Source: Amorphophallus konjac (taxonomy: Eukaryota; Streptophyta; Magnoliopsida; Alismatales; Araceae). Taken from it: DNA of 64,000 bases. Each line of letters starts with the position of its first letter. Position 1 is the first letter of the stretch. Positions 1 to 10,546 of this stretch are shown here, one piece after another. The stretch covers positions 267,784,698 through 267,848,697 of the forward strand of contig CM040128.1 of NCBI GenBank assembly GCA_022559845.1, written 5' to 3'. A program made the position numbers and the translations under genes. A model generated the notes under the pieces. It ran no database searches and had not been told where the DNA came from. It saw nothing but the letters and a program-made list of their open reading frames with translations.

Positions 1-480
1 CGAAGGGCCTTCAGCGGCACACCCTCAGGGGGCTTCAGCGGCACACCCCGAAGGTCCTTCAGCGGCACGCCCTAGTAGAACCCTCCAGCGGCACGCTCCC
101 TCTAGCGGCACACCCTGCCACGGCCTTCACCGGCACAGCCCCTTTGGGCGCTCGCCGACACACCCCTATGGGGGTTCAACGGCACACCCCTTCGGGGTTC
201 ACCGGCACACCCCCAGGGGGGGTTCAACGGCACACCCTTGGGGTCTTCGCCGGCACACCCCCATGGGGGGGGGGGGGGTCTTCAACGGCACACCCCCCAG
301 GGGGGGGGGGGGTCTTCAACGGCACGTCCCCTGGGGGTCTTCGGCGGCACACCCTGCAGGGTCCCCAGCGGCACGCCCTTCAGGCCCTTCAGCGGCACGC
401 CCATCCGGGGTTCCAGCGGTACGCCCTTTCGGCACTACAGCGGCAAGCTTGTTCAGCCCTTCAATGGCACAGCGTGAGGC
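1..480 (+). repeat. Cluster of CGGCACACCC-type short motifs in the LTR
   Basis: A 10-14 base motif (C-A/C-G-C/G-C-G-G-C/T-A-C-A/G-C-C-C) recurs every 20-35 bp, separated by short G-rich spacers. Further clusters lie at about 1383-1735, 2175-2450 and 3160-3335 and at the matching 3' LTR positions. Short open frames here change register with every unit and are not genes. A related cluster in the element interior at 21540-22110 links the LTR to the antisense-gene leader. Confidence 0.8.
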
Positions 481-670
481 ACTTTCAACGGCCGACGTGA
501 GGCCTATGCCCTACGCATCCTTGGCGCGCAGTGGAGCCGTCTGAAGTGGTAGCCGATCGTTGGGCCACGTGGCCTAGTCCACTGACAGCCAGGACGGGCA
601 GGTCAAACCTCATGATCACGGGTCACTTCCCGCTTCGACGCTCCTGCACGAAGACTCCCGCTGTCCGGGG

Positions 671-678
671 TATAAAAA
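671..678 (+). promoter_or_regulatory. LTR TATA box
   Basis: TATAAAAA follows a GC-rich stretch, and the 3' LTR has the same box at 25324. The only good polyadenylation signal downstream lies about 360 bp away, which fits a U3/R boundary near 700. This would drive the genomic RNA. Confidence 0.65.
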
Positions 679-1029
679 CTCTCCCCTTCGTTTCGAACAG
701 GAGGGGAGACAGAGAAGAGAAGAGGCAGACGGACAGACACACGCACGCAGAGGAAAAGAGAAGAAGAGAGAAGAAGAAGAAGAAGAGGCCGTCCTCGCCG
801 GGAGCTTCTTCCGACGACCACCGCCACCGGGAAGAAGTGAGAGTAAGAGAGAGAGGGTTCGATGTAACGGGGGGAAAGAGTTAGGGGCGTTTGGCCCTCC
901 TCTGCATTCTGCTCCTTTACCCCCTCCCTATTCCAGCTTTCCTTTGTTTTTTCCTCCGTCCACAGCCTTGCGGTGGGCATTTTCTGTTTTGTAATGTGCA
1001 TGTAAGGCCTCGGCCCTTTGCTTCCCATG

Positions 1030-1035
1030 AATAAA
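1030..1035 (+). terminator. LTR polyadenylation signal
   Basis: AATAAA occurs 360 bp after the TATA box and is conserved at 25680 in the 3' LTR. If used, R spans roughly 700-1055 and U5 is over 3 kb, an unusually long U5. Confidence 0.5.
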
Positions 1036-1888
1036 AATCACCCTCTCCGGGTTTCTCCATGATCTTTGTTGGTGATTGGTGCTAGTTTTCATGGCCTTCG
1101 ATGGGTTGTTTGTTTTCCCTCCGTGTCCACATTTCTTCAGCATTTTGCTCGGAGTCTCCCCGTGGGTATGGCCTCTTGCCCATGACCCTCGATCACACAG
1201 GCTTTCCACCCTCTTCCAGGGCCATCCTTGAGTGCCCACCCGTTTGAGGGGGAGGAGAGACCCTTGCTCTCTCTCTCCGATCGACCGGCTGCCAATAGGC
1301 CACCCCCCCTGCCTTGAAGCCCTCTCCTCTTCCTTCCTTTGAACAACCTGTAAGACCCCCTCCAGCCCATACACTTAGCGGTTTAATCCCCCAGCGATGC
1401 ATCTTCCTGACCCTTCGCCGGCACACCTGTTTGGTCCCTCAGCGGCACGCCCATGGGGGCTGTCCAGCGGTACACCTCCTCATTTATCCTTGGCCAGTAC
1501 ACTCCCCTTATGGCCTTCAGTGGCACACCCCTTTCTGCCCTCAACGGCACACCCCTTTCTGCCCTCAGCGGTACACTCCCCTTATGGCCTTCAGCGGCAC
1601 ACCCCTTTCTGCCCTCAACGGCACACCCACACTGTGTCACCCCTGGCCGGTACACTCCTAGGCCGGCACACTCCCCGGCTGCCCTCAGCGGTACACTCCC
1701 CTTATGGCCTTCAGTGGCATGCCCTTCAGTCCTTCAGCAGCCCACTCCTTGGCTTTGCCCCCGAGCCCTTCCCTTCGCATTTTCTGAGGCTCTATGAAGG
1801 TGTTGCTCCTCCGGGGGCCCACTTCCAGTTGTCGGGTTCCGCCACCCCATGTGGGCGCGTTCCCTGTATCTCCCTTACGCCCCGGGTC

Positions 1889-1920
1889 AAGGGGAGATGC
1901 TGCCGAATTTTTGTGAGAAA
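1889..1920 (+). other. Conserved leader motif, LTR copy
   Basis: AGGGGAGATGCTG is followed by CCGAA, a T-run and GAGAAA. The same motif occurs in the outer LTR (46852-46876, + strand) and, on the - strand, in the leaders of both antisense PMD genes (21366-21396 and 44388-44410). Here it would sit in the U5 leader of the genomic RNA. The second copy of this LTR has it near 26561. Confidence 0.6.
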
Positions 1921-2449
1921 CTAATAAACAATTAAAAGAGGCAAAAGGAGGCAACAAACGAGCAAGATAATTAATGAAACCTCCCAACTCATCTAATCAC
2001 TGCCGGCACCATAACGAGAGCTGGACCAATTAACGACCCGACGGACCGAGCCTCCGATTATGGCAAAGGGGCTGAACAGAACAAAGCCAAGAAGAAGTTT
2101 ATATAAAACTACGTGAAAATTAAGATAAGAAGAAAAGAAAAGCCTTAAAACAAATAATAAAAGAAAGAACCTCCACCGGCATGCCTGCCCCTACCCTCCA
2201 CTCAGATGGACCTCCACCAGTGCACTCCTTCCAGCCTCTAATGGCACACTCCTTTTTAGCCCCTTGAACCCCCAGCGGTACACCCCTATAGCCTTCAGCG
2301 GCACGCCCGTTCTGCCCTCAGCGGCACGCTTCCCTTCAACCTTCAGCGGCACGCCCTCATTGGCCCCCAGCGGTACAGGCCATCACCATGTCCCTTTCAG
2401 CTCTCAGCGGCACGCCCCTCCTTCCCTTCGCCGGTACACCCCTAGCCAC

Positions 2450-3145
2450 TGTATAGACTTTACATTCTAATGTATAGACTTATCCAGCGTATAGACTTGG
2501 GCAGTGTATAGACTTCACACCCCAACGTATAGACTTATCCAGCGTATAGACTTGGGCAGTGTATAGACTTCACACCCCAATGTATAGACTTATCCAGCGT
2601 ACAGACTTTGGGCAGTGTATAGACTTCACACCCCAACGTATAGACTTATCCAGTGTATAGACTTCACACCCCAACGTATAGACTTATCCAGCGTATAGAC
2701 TTGGGCAGTGTATAGACTTCACACCCCAACGTATAGACTTATCCAGCGTATAGACTTGGGCAGTGTATAGACTTCACACCCCAATGTATAGACTTATCCA
2801 GCGTACAGACTTTGGGCAGTGTATAGACTTCACACCCCAACGTATAGACTTATCCAGCGTATAGACTTGGACAGTGTATAGACTTCACACCCCAATGTAT
2901 AGACTTGTCCAGCGTATAGACTTGGGCAGAAATGTATAGACTTATCTAGCGTACAGACTTTGGGTAGTGTATAGACTTCACACTCCAACGTATAGACTTA
3001 TCCAGCGTATAGACTCCGGGCCAGTCGACGTATAGACTTCACATTGCAACGCGTAGACTTTGCTCTGCTCTGCTCCAGTGTACGGGCTTTGGGCTTGGCA
3101 ACGTATAGACTTTGAGCCTGGGGAACGTATAGACTGTATATATCA
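2450..3145 (+). repeat. GTATAGACTT tandem array (5' LTR copy)
   Basis: The decamer GTATAGACTT recurs about every 16-20 bp. It is arranged in higher-order units near 54 bp that alternate ATCCAGC, GGGCAGT and CACACCCCAAC spacers. The array is about 690 bp here and about 510 bp in the 3' LTR, so units were gained or lost after insertion. Confidence 0.9.
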
Positions 3146-4232
3146 CCCCCCCTCCTTCACCGACACACCCTCCAGCGGTACGCCCCCCTTTTGGCTTCGT
3201 TGCTCTCAGCGGTACGCCCCTTTTGGCCTTCAGCGGTACGCCCTTTGCAGCCCTCGCCGGTACACCCCTTCGCCACCCAGCGGTACACCCAATACTCAGC
3301 GGTACACTCCCGTTTCCCCTTCGCCGGCACACTACATGCATGCATATATACATCACGATAAGGGCGTTAGCAATAGTAAATAAATTAATAAAAAAAATCA
3401 CGCTAATTAAAGGACTCTGAATGCCCAATATTAATCACAATAAAAGGGGTGGGAGAGGTAATAATAAACAAATAATAATAATAAGAATAATCATGAATAA
3501 AAGAAGAGAAATCATCCCGGATAAAAGCACGAGTAAACAATAAGCATCAAATCAGAAATCCCAGAAGATATAACTAAGAAAACCCCAGATAAAAGACGCT
3601 AAGGCTCACACTGCAGCCCCCACCTCTCCCCGTGACCCGGGGCAAAAGGAACAACAACGCCGCCCTTTCAGGTCAAGCCCGAGTCTTAGGAATTACCCCG
3701 ACATGGCCAGGCTTTGATCTAACCGCGGGCCGACATCCTAATCGGACCGGATTTATTTTCTCGTTCCGGATACCTTCCGAATCCTCATCGAAATTTCCGC
3801 ATGCTCGGCAGATATTTGAAGGGATCTACCTCGGTTTTTCTCATTGTGACTCTGCCACGGACCTGTGTCCGAATACGAAAAGGTCTACGAACGGCCGACA
3901 TGGCCGATAGTTTATGGCCTTAATACAACCTTCAGTGTGATCTATCCCCATCTCTCTCGCATAATTAGTATTACTCTTTTCGGCCGCGGGGCCTCTAATT
4001 TCGGTAATTAATCAAGGGTATTCCCTCGTATGGGGGATGTAAATAACGTCGTGACCTTTATGGCGCGACGGGAGTCGGTCCCGACACGAACCACACAATC
4101 GTCTGACGAAGTCAGATCGAGCGCACCATGGGCTCTTCGGAGCCCGAATAAATTATCACTTTGTGACTGGCACACCCACGCACTTAATAGACGAATCACC
4201 TGAACAAGCGAATTAAAGTGCGTCCACAACTC

Positions 4233-4251
4233 TGGCATGCCCGGTGGGACC
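4233..4251 (+). other. Primer binding site (minus-strand priming)
   Basis: TGGCATGCCCGGTGGGACC starts four bases after the LTR's terminal CA. It has the TGG expected for pairing with a tRNA 3' CCA. I could not identify the tRNA with confidence. Confidence 0.75.
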
Positions 4252-4330
4252 AATCCACCCTTCATCTCTTTGCCGAAATTAGGGGCCCCACGGCCCCCTT
4301 CTTGTAATACTAATTGCGCTATCTTCTTAA

Positions 4331-6826
4331 ATGCAGAGTAAAGAGAGAAGCATCATGGAGCCGACAATGAGTGTTATCTGCAGCCCCGAGGTTGTGGAGA
4401 ATCACGTGCGAGGTGGCTACCTGGCGGTACCCCTCACTTTCGGGAGCTTCCCTCCCACCGTGGGCTTCCCCAACTTCTTGGGGGTAGCCTTCGTCTAGAT
4501 CCTCGACGTGGAAGTGCCCGAGGAGCCCCAGGTCAACGCCCCCGCTCCGGGGGCTATTGAAGCTGCTGTCGGCCAAGCTGTGGCCGAGGACAACAATAGC
4601 GTCCCCACAACGACGCTCAGCTGCAACGTGCACCATGTGCACCAAACTACCGGCCCATCCCATCAAGGGTCGACATCCCACCGGAGAAGGCTCCGGAGAA
4701 GCAACACCAGCGTCGGATCTGGGCGTCGCGCCTCCAACTCCGGGAAGTCCATGACAGTTGGGGCCCTCCGAGTCCGCCTAGACGGGCAGAGGTCCCAGGT
4801 GACACCGGACCGCATCGTCCCAACCGTTCCAGTCCGCAACTCTTTCCAAGGACTGGAAAGGCTGAAGGAGAAGGCGATGCCCCCACCCCCGGTCGCAACA
4901 CCGAGAAAGGCGCCAGCTCAGAGGCCGGCCAAACTGAAGCAGGTCTGGGTACCCAAGGAGGTCCAGCCCAATGCACCAGTCCAAGCAGGGCCCAGCACTT
5001 CCCGCTCAAGGAGGGCCCAACGGGACGACAGAGTCGAACTGCCGACCCCGACCCTCCGACTGGCATCCGTCGTCCTGACGCAGCCTGAGAATGCTCGCCG
5101 TCGTCGCTGGGGGCGCCGACACACTGCCGCCCGCCCGGCCCTCACGGCCTACTCCTCTCCTGTCGCTGTCATCGACGTGCAACCTCAGGCCGCTCTCCCC
5201 GACCAGGAGTGGGAAGGGATCGAGCAGGCCATGAGGAACTACCTCCGAGGCCCGGGTAGCACCCCCGCAGGCCGCCAGAGATTGCTGGGGGCAATGGCCT
5301 CCGCTTTCCGGGAAGAGGAGGGGCGACCTGCACCTAGCATGGAGTCGAGAACCTGCCCGGAGGAGCCACACCAGTCCCCTGTACGGGAGGAAGTGCCGCC
5401 CCGACGGTCGATCTTCGACAGGCTGACATTCCCAGGAAGGTCGTCCAGGAGGGCGACAAGAAGAAATAAGAACAGAAATTGGCACACGTTCACCTGCAAC
5501 ATGGCAGGAGTTCATGGTCGGTATAGGGCCTTGCCCGCCGATCCAGAAGAAGTGGCCAGGATAGCCGCCAGACCGGGACCCCTCACTAGAAGAGGGAGAG
5601 CGGCAGGCGGCGCGACACCCACAGCCGCCGAAGGGACTTTACCCGAAGTGCCCCTTGCGGCCCTCACGGCCAATGTGGTTACTGCAGGCGACACGAGTGG
5701 CGGACCCTCGACATCAGCCGAGGATGCCCCGGCTGAAGAGACAGGGGGCATGCCTAGTCTTCCCACAGCTGACCCTGCAATGCTGCTCGTGATACAGCGA
5801 TTCCAGCAGGAGATCGAGTCACTTAAAAAGCAGCTGAATGAGCGAAGCACGCCACCCCCGGTATCCTGGCAGGCGGAGGGCATACCCGAAACCTCCAGGG
5901 ACAGGGGGCAGTCTTCAGAGGCGGCTCTTCCAACAACTCTCAACCCTCTCGGGGGCGCGCCCTCGCAGCAAGCACATGGCACGGCAGTGACCCCGCCACA
6001 GGTTCCACTCTCACAAGGGTCCCCCATGGCCCCCCGAGCGACCGTGGTGACCACCCCGAGTGCGCAACCCGCTCATTTCTACCCGAGCCCAGTTGACCCG
6101 GCGGCAGTCAGCCGGTTGATGCTCGAGCAAATGATAGATATGAAGCTGGCCGAGAGGGGCGAAGGGGATCAGACGCCGTTTGACGTCTACCGGGTACCCT
6201 ACCCGGCCCATTATGCTGCAAGGAAGCTGTCGGCTGGCGTCACCAAGCCGCCAAAATTTGAAAAGTTCAACGGGCAAGGATCCCCCAGGGAACATATTGC
6301 CTACTATGTAAACATCATGGGAGATTTAGCTGCTGATGAGGCCTATCTTCTGAAGTTCTTCGGCTCAACACTTACCGGACTCGCTTTTGAGTGGTACTCC
6401 AGCTTGCCACCCGGGTCCGTTGCTGACTGGCCTGACATGCAGAAGAAGTTCAAGGAGAGATTTTATGTCGCTGAAAGGGAAATCACTATGGCTGAACTCT
6501 ATGCCACAAAGCAAAAGAATGATGAGTCGGCCCTCGACTACATCAAAAGATGGAGAAACCTCAGCATGAGGTGCAAGCGTCCCCCGCATCAGGAGGACGC
6601 GGTGCAGATCTGCAAACAAAACTTGAAGAAAGAAATCCTAGAAAGAATGATCGGCACCGAGGTCAAAACATTTGACCGCTTGAACAATGTGGTAGCAGAG
6701 ATCGAGGCGTTTCTGGCCCGATACTCCTCCACTCCAGCCATGTCAAGTACGAGGGCCAGGCAGGCCGAGAGGAAGCCAGCGCCTCCCGAGGTGCACACAC
6801 TAGACTTCCAGGCTTTTGAAAAGTAG
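4331..6826 (+). CDS. gag: Gag, N-terminal and capsid part (interrupted)
   Basis: Structural protein that would form the cytoplasmic virus-like particle. The first ATG after the primer site is at 4331, in the same frame as the long open stretch from 4499. An in-frame TAG at 4496-4498 separates them, so translation would otherwise have to start at ATG 4751. The N-terminal 500 residues are basic, Pro/Ala-rich and low in complexity. A short coiled coil (IESLKKQLNE) is encoded near 5820. A retrotransposon-gag domain follows at about 6250-6720, with motifs FNGQGSPREH, FEWYSSLPPGSV and DYIKRWRNL. The frame is cut by TAG at 6824-6826 and simply continues beyond it. Both stops look like point mutations. 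The capsid homology is clear; the true N-terminus is less certain. Confidence 0.85.
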
Positions 6827-7981
6827 AAAGAGAAAGCCAAGGGGGCTGCCACCCTACCTCCGCCCCGGACCACAAAACGGCGGGAGGGCCCCTCACTAAG
6901 GGAGAAGATGAGAAACAAGCTATATTCCTTCTCTCGAGACAAATCCAAGCTCCTGTTTGAATGGGCAACCAGCTACGACAAGATCACGCTGCCAGACTCG
7001 AAGAGGCCCGGTGACCTGAAGAAGAAGGATGACCCGCGCTTCTGTCTGTACCATCGGATGCTCGGGCATACCATTGAAGACTGTTACGTCTTCAAAGACA
7101 TTATTGAGTCCTTAATCAAGAATGGGGAGCTGGACATGGGGGAGCATAAAGTAGACCCCCCGCAGCCGCATGAGCTGCCCAGCATAACCTCATCCGCCAA
7201 TATGGTCTCACTATACCAGGAGCTACCTGAAGAGTGGGCGGAGGCCTGTGCCCGCGCCACTTATGAAACTTTCGTCATGGCCCCAGCTCAAAACCAAGAA
7301 GGCTGGCAGACCGTGCCCGGAAAGAATAGAAAGGCGCGCGCCCCTCGACCTACCCCAGCAAATCACCCGAGGAAGGCGACGCCCCAGCCCGCACTGCCCC
7401 CGGCAAGCCCGGTTTGTCATGACACGGCCCCCCGGCTAGTCATGAGGCGGCCCACCCACAATAAAAAGAGCTCCATCCCGATGCGGATGTATAAGAAGGC
7501 CAGCCCGGCGGTTGAAAGACTCCAGGCTATTATTGACGGGCTTGAAGATTATGAACAGCCCAAAATCCAACTTGTGGAGCTGAAGGAGTATGTCCCCTGG
7601 AGGGAGTTCGAATCACTCGAGCTGGCTCCGGGAACAAAAGCTGAAGCAGCCAAAGAACCTCCTCTGTGGGGTGAACTTCCTCAAGAGCAGCCATCTGCTG
7701 CGGCAGGCAAGAAGAAGAAGAAAAGAAGACCCAGAGGCAAGAAGAAGAAGGAGGTCGTCATCGCCTGTAACACCCTCTCAGTGCTATTTGACACCGCCCT
7801 CTCCCTGGGAGAAGAAGAGGAGGAACCACCCCGTGAGCCGGGGGAAGTGAATCAAGCTGAGGCGTCAACCTCCCAACATGCCACCAGGCCAGGAAAGAAG
7901 TGGGGGCGCCCTTCTCAGGACAACCTCAACATCATGCTCAGGGGAGAGCAACCATATCAGGTCCCCGACCCGGAGGTCTGA
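6827..7981 (+). CDS. gag: Gag C-terminal part with CCHC-like zinc knuckle (between two stops)
   Basis: Same reading frame as the capsid part, open from the TAG at 6824 to a TGA at 7979. A zinc-knuckle-like C-x2-H-x4-H-x4-C (CLYHRMLGHTIEDC, 7042-7083) would bind the genomic RNA; this spaced form is typical of Tat Gag proteins. Upstream, at about 6908-7040, is the conserved YSF...FEWATSYDKITLPDSKRP segment. After the knuckle come Lys-rich basic tracts (about 7700-7760) and acidic Glu runs. The knuckle and its flanks are duplicated at about 10090-10340, beyond the protease. The next coding segment is in the same frame after the TGA. Confidence 0.8.
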   Translation, partial: KEKAKGAATLPPPRTTKRREGPSLREKMRNKLYSFSRDKSKLLFEWATSYDKITLPDSKRPGDLKKKDDPRFCLYHRMLGHTIEDCYVFKDIIESLIKNGELDMGEHKVDPPQPHELPSITSSANMVSLYQELPEEWAEACARATYETFVMAPAQNQEGWQTVPGKNRKARAPRPTPANHPRKATPQPALPPASPVCHDTAPRLVMRRPTHNKKSSIPMRMYKKASPAVERLQAIIDGLEDYEQPKIQLVELKEYVPWREFESLELAPGTKAEAAKEPPLWGELPQEQPSAAAGKKKKKRRPRGKKKKEVVIACNTLSVLFDTALSLGEEEEEPPREPGEVNQAEASTSQHATRPGKKWGRPSQDNLNIMLRGEQPYQVPDPEV

Positions 7982-8848
7982 GGCACCCAGATTCCTCCTC
8001 CGTCCGGTCTCTATCCCGGAGGGGCCGAGAGCCAAGGCACCCCTTCATTTGCTGAATTCCTGTTAGCCCGGGCAGGAGGGCAGGAGCGCTTCCCAGTGTC
8101 CCCTTCGACCGGGAAAGCAAGCGGTCACCAAGCTCTACCGGTAGCAACTCCTCCTCAGCCGGAAGAAGAATTCAACGGCATCCCAAACCTCGCCGAGTTC
8201 ATGCGAGAAACAGAGGAAGCCCAGCAAGTCCCGCCGGCTCAACAGGCTACAGCGGAACCTACCAAGCAGGCGTCCCCGGACCTGGCATCCCGACTTCAGG
8301 ATGGGGGCAGGTGTGTAAAGCCCGAAGAGATGAAGCTACTCAAGGTGCGGGCCGCCGAACGGATAGTTAGACACCTTAAAAAGATCCCGACCCGGTTCAC
8401 CGTGTGGGAGATGCTGTCCCTGAACGAGGAAACACGGCAAGCCATCATTGCCGCCCTCCAGACACCAACACACCTTGAAGCCTGCCTAGCAGAAATGTCA
8501 CCTGAAGTGGCTGTCGCTTTCACAGAAGATGACATGCTCCTGCCGACCTGCAGTCACAACAGACCCCTCTACATGAAGGGGCAATTGAATGGCCAGTCTA
8601 TCAACAGGGTCCTGATTGACCAGGGGGCAGCAGTGAATATACTCCCTTACCGGGTGTACCAGAAGCACTACTTCGACGTACACCTGGTCGAGGTTAAAAA
8701 TGTCAAGATTGCTGGCTTTAACCAGAAATGTGAGGTACCCATGGGGGTTGCAGAGTTCAACTTGACCTTTGATGACTTCACCACCAAGGTCCAGTTCCAC
8801 GTCATCAACTCCAGCACTTCCTACAAGGCGTTGCTGGGCCGGCCCTAG
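7982..8848 (+). CDS. pro: Retropepsin-like aspartic protease segment (interrupted)
   Basis: Aspartic protease that would cut the Gag-Pol polyprotein. It is in frame with Gag after the TGA at 7979; the first ATG or GTG after it is near 8096. The catalytic region reads LIDQGAAVNILP, with the Asp codon at 8618-8620 (D-x-G). The family usually has D-S/T-G, so Gln in the second position is slightly unusual but occurs in plant elements. The domain runs about 8525-8845 and ends with the flap and LLGRP motif, after which a TAG (8846-8848) interrupts the frame. An intact gene would read straight on. Confidence 0.8.
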   Translation, partial: GTQIPPPSGLYPGGAESQGTPSFAEFLLARAGGQERFPVSPSTGKASGHQALPVATPPQPEEEFNGIPNLAEFMRETEEAQQVPPAQQATAEPTKQASPDLASRLQDGGRCVKPEEMKLLKVRAAERIVRHLKKIPTRFTVWEMLSLNEETRQAIIAALQTPTHLEACLAEMSPEVAVAFTEDDMLLPTCSHNRPLYMKGQLNGQSINRVLIDQGAAVNILPYRVYQKHYFDVHLVEVKNVKIAGFNQKCEVPMGVAEFNLTFDDFTTKVQFHVINSSTSYKALLGRP

Positions 8849-10546
8849 CTACACCAGAACAAAGTGGTGCCCTCCACCTTGCATCAATGCATCAAGTACC
8901 CTTGCGAGGGAAAGGAAGTCAGAATCTTCGCCGACCTCCACCCGTTCGAGGTGTTCGAGTGTCACTTATCAGATGCCAATCTATATTTAGAAAAGGCGAA
9001 GCAAACTCCTCAAGCTGCCCAGGACAAGGGAAAGAAGAAAATGGAGTCAAGTGGCTGGTTCCCTCCGCCACCCCCGGGTTATGTGGCTTCTCCACATGTA
9101 CCGTTTATTGCACAAGAAGAAGGGGTATTCAAGGCGGCTCCTATCGCCATCTACCCTACACCAGGGGCGCCTTGCCTAGAAGACCTGCTGGAAGATGTCA
9201 GGGTCCCGCCAGGAATCGCCAAGCCTGTAATAGAAATCGAATGCCAAACAGCCGAGCAGCTGAGGACCTTCGAGGTACCTAACCCTGAAGGGCCACCCAC
9301 TATCTTCTATGTCGCCGGGGAAAAGCCACTCAAGGAGGATGATGATTGCCGGTTCCCTGACGAGTTGCATGACCCACACGTCCCCATTACGGGGCTTCCC
9401 CACATGACTGACCAAGCAGCCCGGATGGTCAGAAAGTAGAAGATTCCTCCCTATCAGCCCTCCAGCCGGAAGAAAATGTTTGAAAGAATGTGGAACCCAC
9501 CAAACCTGGATCGACGATTGCTGAAGATCACCAAGCACCCCGGTCTGGGCTTTTCACTAGAGGAATATTACGAGACCGACGTCATATCGGTCTCGGCATG
9601 GTCTGACGATGACCCCGCGGAAACTGCAAATTTGCGGGAAGCCCACCAAGGTGTATATCCCAGTTCCTCGACTGAGGAGGCACAAGACGAAGAGGTCTTC
9701 CTTTGGGAACCTCCCCGCCGCCGCTGCATGGAGAAGACCCCCTCTTTCTCCGAAGTGTCGACCTCGAGAGGGCACACCAGCGAGGCGCCTCCTCCCCGGC
9801 CGGCCGGCGAAACAAGGAGCAGAAGCATGGGCCAGGCTCCAAAATCCCCTCGATACGACCCCGTCATGTACGCCTTGTACCATAGGCAGCAACGGGAGAT
9901 CGAGATGCTAAAAGTACGGCTGGCCGAGTTAACCTCGCTAGTCGCCAACCTGATCCAGGATTCTCTCCCTCTGCAGGGTGGCCACATGCCTCGGCCCCGA
10001 GGTACCAGTCCTGACACCCCCTTCTGGTCGAGAAGGGAAATGAGGGACACGGCAAGCCTGTTGACCGGGCGGCCAACCAGGCAAGGCCTAACACTCCAAG
10101 AGAAGCTGCAGAAGCCCTACTCCTTCCCGAGAGAGAAGACCCGGGGTATCTTCGACTGGGCCTGCCATTACGGCAAAGTCTCCCTCCCACGGTCCAAGAG
10201 GCCGCAAGACATCCGAAGAAGCGGGGACCCACTATTCTGCCCTTACCACCAGATGCTGGGTCACGCCATCGAAGACTGCTATGTCTTCAAAGACATTGCT
10301 CAAAACCTCATTGACAGGGATGAGCTCAGGATGGGGGACTATGTGGTAGCCCCACCACGCCCCCATGTGGCGGGCAATCCCAGGGCAGGAGCCTACACTG
10401 TGTCCATCCACTACCAGGCCCCCGAGGATGCGGCTGCCCCAGCCTCCGTCGGAGCTGTCTACGATGAGTACACCGAAGACCCCGAGGTGGCCCTGTGCCA
10501 GCAGACCCCGCGGACCCGGCTACGGTCCAGGGGGAGTGCGCGGTGA
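8849..10546 (+). CDS. Protease-RT linker with duplicated Gag zinc-knuckle region (interrupted)
   Basis: Same frame as gag-pro, open except for a TAG at 9437-9439, and closed by TGA at 10544. The first part (8864-9436) continues from the protease (VVPSTLHQC, YPCEGKEV) into a Pro-rich linker. The second part (9476-10543) carries a coiled coil (QREIEMLKVRLAEL) and then a second knuckle, CPYHQMLGHAIEDC (10238-10279), with flanks closely resembling Gag 6900-7140. This is an internal duplication of the Gag C-terminal region placed between protease and RT. Pol continues in another frame that overlaps by about 80 bp, so either a -1 frameshift or a 1-nt indel joins them. Confidence 0.75.

Larger units (their letters stand above)
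1..4228 (+). repeat. 5' LTR of the inner element (partial)
   Basis: It matches the 3' LTR at 24386-28710 nearly base for base. The left 290 bp are missing. It ends GTCCACA at 4228. In order it holds a cluster of CGGCACACC-type motifs, a TATA box at 671, a polyadenylation signal at 1030, more motif clusters (about 1383-1735, 2175-2450 and 3160-3335), a GTATAGACTT tandem array and an AT-rich 3' part. It is longer than the 3' copy by about 190 bp, almost all of it extra array units. Confidence 0.93.

Noticed and set aside
4233..4251. Naming the primer tRNA
   Set aside because: I could not match the site to a specific plant tRNA 3' end from memory with enough certainty.
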